Below are positions 6,236 to 7,859 of a stretch of 7,859 bases of DNA, piece after piece. Origin of the DNA: Spirochaetes bacterium RIFOXYC1_FULL_54_7 (lineage in GTDB: Bacteria > Spirochaetota > Spirochaetia > Treponematales > UBA12059); contig MIBM01000052.1 of NCBI GenBank assembly GCA_001830645.1, positions 1,974-9,832 on the forward strand. Direction: 5' to 3'. A program made the position numbers and the translations under genes. The stretch's first letter is position 1; each line of letters opens with the position of its first letter. The notes under the pieces are model-generated. The model did no database searches. It was not told the origin of the DNA and worked only from the letters and a program-made list of their open reading frames with translations.

Positions 6236-7314
6236 GCCTTGCCTCCTGTGTATGAGTACGCCAGTCCCGTCTCGCTCATGGCCATGATGTTCTCCGTAGG
6301 TACATCCAGCTGCAACACATGGCAAGGCGCCATGATGAAGCCACCTCCCGCTCCCAGTATCTCCAGACGGCTGCGCACCTCTGCCCTCACCTCTGCCGGG
6401 CTGCCCCGGGGCAGCAGATATTGCGTATCGATGCCGCCATGAAGGCAGATACGATCTCCGAAGGCGACCTTCAGAGTCTCCGGTTCCATGCCGTCAGCCA
6501 AGGCCTGCAGGGGGTCGAGAATATCAACGCCAATTTCAATCAGGTCATCTATAAGAGGCACAATGGCGCCGCAGGAATGGAACATGAACGTGACGCCATG
6601 GCTGTGGGCAAGGTCTACGAACTTCGCAATGCGGGGCTTGATGAAAGTCCTGAAGTGTTCAGGGCTGAAGAACAGACTGCGCTGGGTTCCCAGATCGTCA
6701 GCCTGTCGGAGGATATCGATGCGGCCCTTGGCTGCGCCAAGCATGCGGTCGAAGTAGCCAAGATAGAAATCAGTGAACTTGTCCATGATGAAATGGGCCA
6801 TCTCCGGTTCCATCAGCAGGTCAACCATCAGGTTGTCCAGGCCTCGAAGGAAGGATGGATGTTGCCAGACACTGACGCCGGAGGCCATGATGGCAAAGTC
6901 CTTCCAGGGATCAAGGCGATCGGCAAAATCACTGAAATCGAACCAGTCGGGACTTGGCCAACGATGCTGTGCCAGCTCATCGACGGTGCTTGCCGATGCG
7001 AGGGGGAAATCTACATAGGTCTCCTCGGGGCCGCAGGCTGCCATGGTCGTTTCCTGGCGCCAGCCCCAGAAACTCTCGCGGACGGTGGCGGACAGCTCAT
7101 GCGAATACGGAACCGGCCCACAGTACACAGGATCGACGGTACCGCGCAGATCGACGACATCACTGTGCAGGTGCTCAAGAAGCTCGCGATGGGAGCGGGC
7201 TCCGAATTCATTTGCCAATCGTTCAAGCACCCAGCGGTTCCCGTGAAAGTCCATCGGCACCCTGTCGGGAACACCGAGCCTGACCGCTGTCATGACGCGT
7301 TCCTTGGAGTTCAT
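6232..7314 (-). CDS. uroporphyrinogen-decarboxylase-like protein (MtaA/CmuA-type, COG0407 superfamily)
   Basis: This 360-residue cytoplasmic TIM-barrel protein opens with MNSKERVMTAVRLGVPDRVP, the normal start of URO-D-like methyltransferases. It shows ILRQADDLGTQRSLFFSPE at about 201-219 (the D-D-G and SPE region), FMFHSCG at 243-249, LDPLQ at 266-270, HGGID at 292-296, GGGFIMAPCHVLQLD at 323-337 and VPTENI at 338-343. H246, C248 and C331 form the HxC...C pattern that binds zinc in corrinoid methyltransferases such as MtaA. The arginine-rich N-terminal motif of true HemE (RQAGRY) is absent, so haem synthesis is unlikely. A metal-dependent group transfer or related chemistry is an inference; no corrinoid protein is in the window. 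The ATG at 7312-7314 overlaps the upstream stop as ATGA and has GAGGA at 7323-7327. It also overlaps the DapA-like gene by 4 bases, so the three are probably co-translated. Confidence 0.9.
   Translation of the reverse strand: MNSKERVMTAVRLGVPDRVPMDFHGNRWVLERLANEFGARSHRELLEHLHSDVVDLRGTVDPVYCGPVPYSHELSATVRESFWGWRQETTMAACGPEETYVDFPLASASTVDELAQHRWPSPDWFDFSDFADRLDPWKDFAIMASGVSVWQHPSFLRGLDNLMVDLLMEPEMAHFIMDKFTDFYLGYFDRMLGAAKGRIDILRQADDLGTQRSLFFSPEHFRTFIKPRIAKFVDLAHSHGVTFMFHSCGAIVPLIDDLIEIGVDILDPLQALADGMEPETLKVAFGDRICLHGGIDTQYLLPRGSPAEVRAEVRSRLEILGAGGGFIMAPCHVLQLDVPTENIMAMSETGLAYSYTGGKA
6242..6247 (-). promoter_or_regulatory. Shine-Dalgarno site of the DapA-like gene
   Basis: The minus strand reads AGGAGG inside the last codons of the upstream gene, 6 bases before the ATG at 6233-6235. 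It selects this start over the 30-codon-longer frame, whose extra residues are out-of-frame sequence of the upstream gene and resemble nothing in the family. Confidence 0.85.
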
Positions 7315-7859
7315 CCTTGTTTTCCTCGCTTGCTGCAGATTGTTGTATAGCGGTCAAAAATCCGGCGGGCTTCCTCCATGGACTCTGCGGGGAAATGCAG
7401 GGAAACCCCGGTAGGGAAACGATCCATGATCGTTCCTGCCTCCAGTTCCTGCCGGTCCGGCTGGACACGCAGGAAGGGGATGCGCCGCTGGCTGGCAATG
7501 GCATACAGCGAATCAATATCATTCATGAAGGACTGACCGAAATCGAAGCACCTGATGGAAGGCAACCCAAGTATGGCTGGTGCGGCATGATCGATCTTCC
7601 CGCAGGAATGCACCCCTCCGCCACCGAGGCCAGCCAGAACCAGCTCGTCCGCAGGAGTCACCAGATCACGGTACAGTTGTGATGATATCATTACAGCCGA
7701 ATCACAACGGATGAGCACCCTACCTTTTACCAGGAAGCCGTGCTGGTGTATGTAGCCGGGTGGTCCATCCTGGACATACAGAGCAAACAGACCTGCACAC
7801 GCAAGCTGGATTTCGGCGGTGCGCATGAAAGCCCGGACACACAATTCCGGTCGTTCCAT
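7311..7859 (-). CDS. second URO-D-like protein, C-terminal part (5' end outside the window)
   Basis: The frame is open to the right edge, so the Met codon at 7857-7859 is probably internal; 182 residues are visible. They match the C-terminal half of a URO-D superfamily barrel: IRCDSAVMISSQLYRDLVTP at about 50-69 (a D..VM.SP..Y..FV.P type motif), GGGGVHSCGKIDH at 79-91 with the metal-type H84 and C86, and FDFGQS at 105-110. The third cysteine of the HxC...C site is not obvious, since after IPFLRVQPDRQ (127-137) no cysteine falls at the place where the neighbour has APCH. It differs clearly from the next gene, so the two are diverged paralogues rather than a recent duplication. They overlap as ATGA (7311-7314). 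The precise reaction is unknown. Confidence 0.75.
   Translation of the reverse strand: MERPELCVRAFMRTAEIQLACAGLFALYVQDGPPGYIHQHGFLVKGRVLIRCDSAVMISSQLYRDLVTPADELVLAGLGGGGVHSCGKIDHAAPAILGLPSIRCFDFGQSFMNDIDSLYAIASQRRIPFLRVQPDRQELEAGTIMDRFPTGVSLHFPAESMEEARRIFDRYTTICSKRGKQG

Noticed and set aside
6232..7314. True HemE (uroporphyrinogen decarboxylase of haem synthesis)
   Set aside because: The N-terminal arginine motif of HemE is missing and the HxC...C metal motif of methyltransferase relatives is present.
6319..7350. Long plus-strand open frame of 343 codons opposite the complete URO-D-like gene
   Set aside because: Its translation resembles no protein, and it lies wholly across from a gene with clear family motifs and overlapping neighbours; it is a mirror of codon bias.

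Overview
The window holds eight genes, all on the minus strand, so they read from the right end to the left. In transcription order they are: the C-terminal part of a uroporphyrinogen-decarboxylase-like (URO-D-like) protein cut by the window end, a complete URO-D-like protein, a DapA/NanA-superfamily lyase or aldolase, a family 5 ABC substrate-binding protein, two DppB/DppC-type permeases, a DppD-type ATPase, and the first 163 codons of a DppF-type ATPase cut by position 1. Gaps are very small: two 4-base ATGA overlaps, one 11-base overlap and 4- and 15-base gaps. The exceptions are the two spacers flanking the binding-protein gene (116 and 128 bases). This looks like one locus with an enzyme half (5303-7859) and a transporter half (1-5186). 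The transporter half has its own sigma-70-like promoter at 5215-5244.

The standout is the substrate-binding protein (3519-5186). Its family 5 fold is present in full, but the two halves are in swapped order. After the signal peptide it begins with what is normally the C-terminal lobe, including the VRIRQALAYAID signature at residues 50-61. It runs to what is normally the protein's end (about residue 280), then starts what is normally the N-terminal lobe, including the SPDGL and KWHDGKPFTAEDV signatures at residues 338-365. It stops at the strand that normally leads into VRxRQA. This is the pattern of a circular permutation cut at the hinge between the lobes, in an intact frame with a fresh signal peptide and Shine-Dalgarno site.

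The enzymes suggest the transporter imports a compound that is metabolised rather than generic peptides. The URO-D-like proteins have an HxC metal-site motif typical of the corrinoid methyltransferase branch. The DapA-like enzyme has the Schiff-base lysine and catalytic tyrosine but lacks the usual DapA arginine position. A plausible but unproven picture is uptake of a small organic acid or sugar-acid-like compound, followed by aldol or retro-aldol chemistry and a metal-dependent group transfer. No regulator, corrinoid protein, RNA gene, mobile element or CRISPR is visible.

The organism is bacterial, of moderate GC, with an SPase I type (not lipoprotein) binding protein whose mature end is AGGAEAAPAS. 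That fits a diderm. A Sphaerochaeta-like spirochaete is my best guess, but this rests only on style of signal peptide and gene content and is weak.
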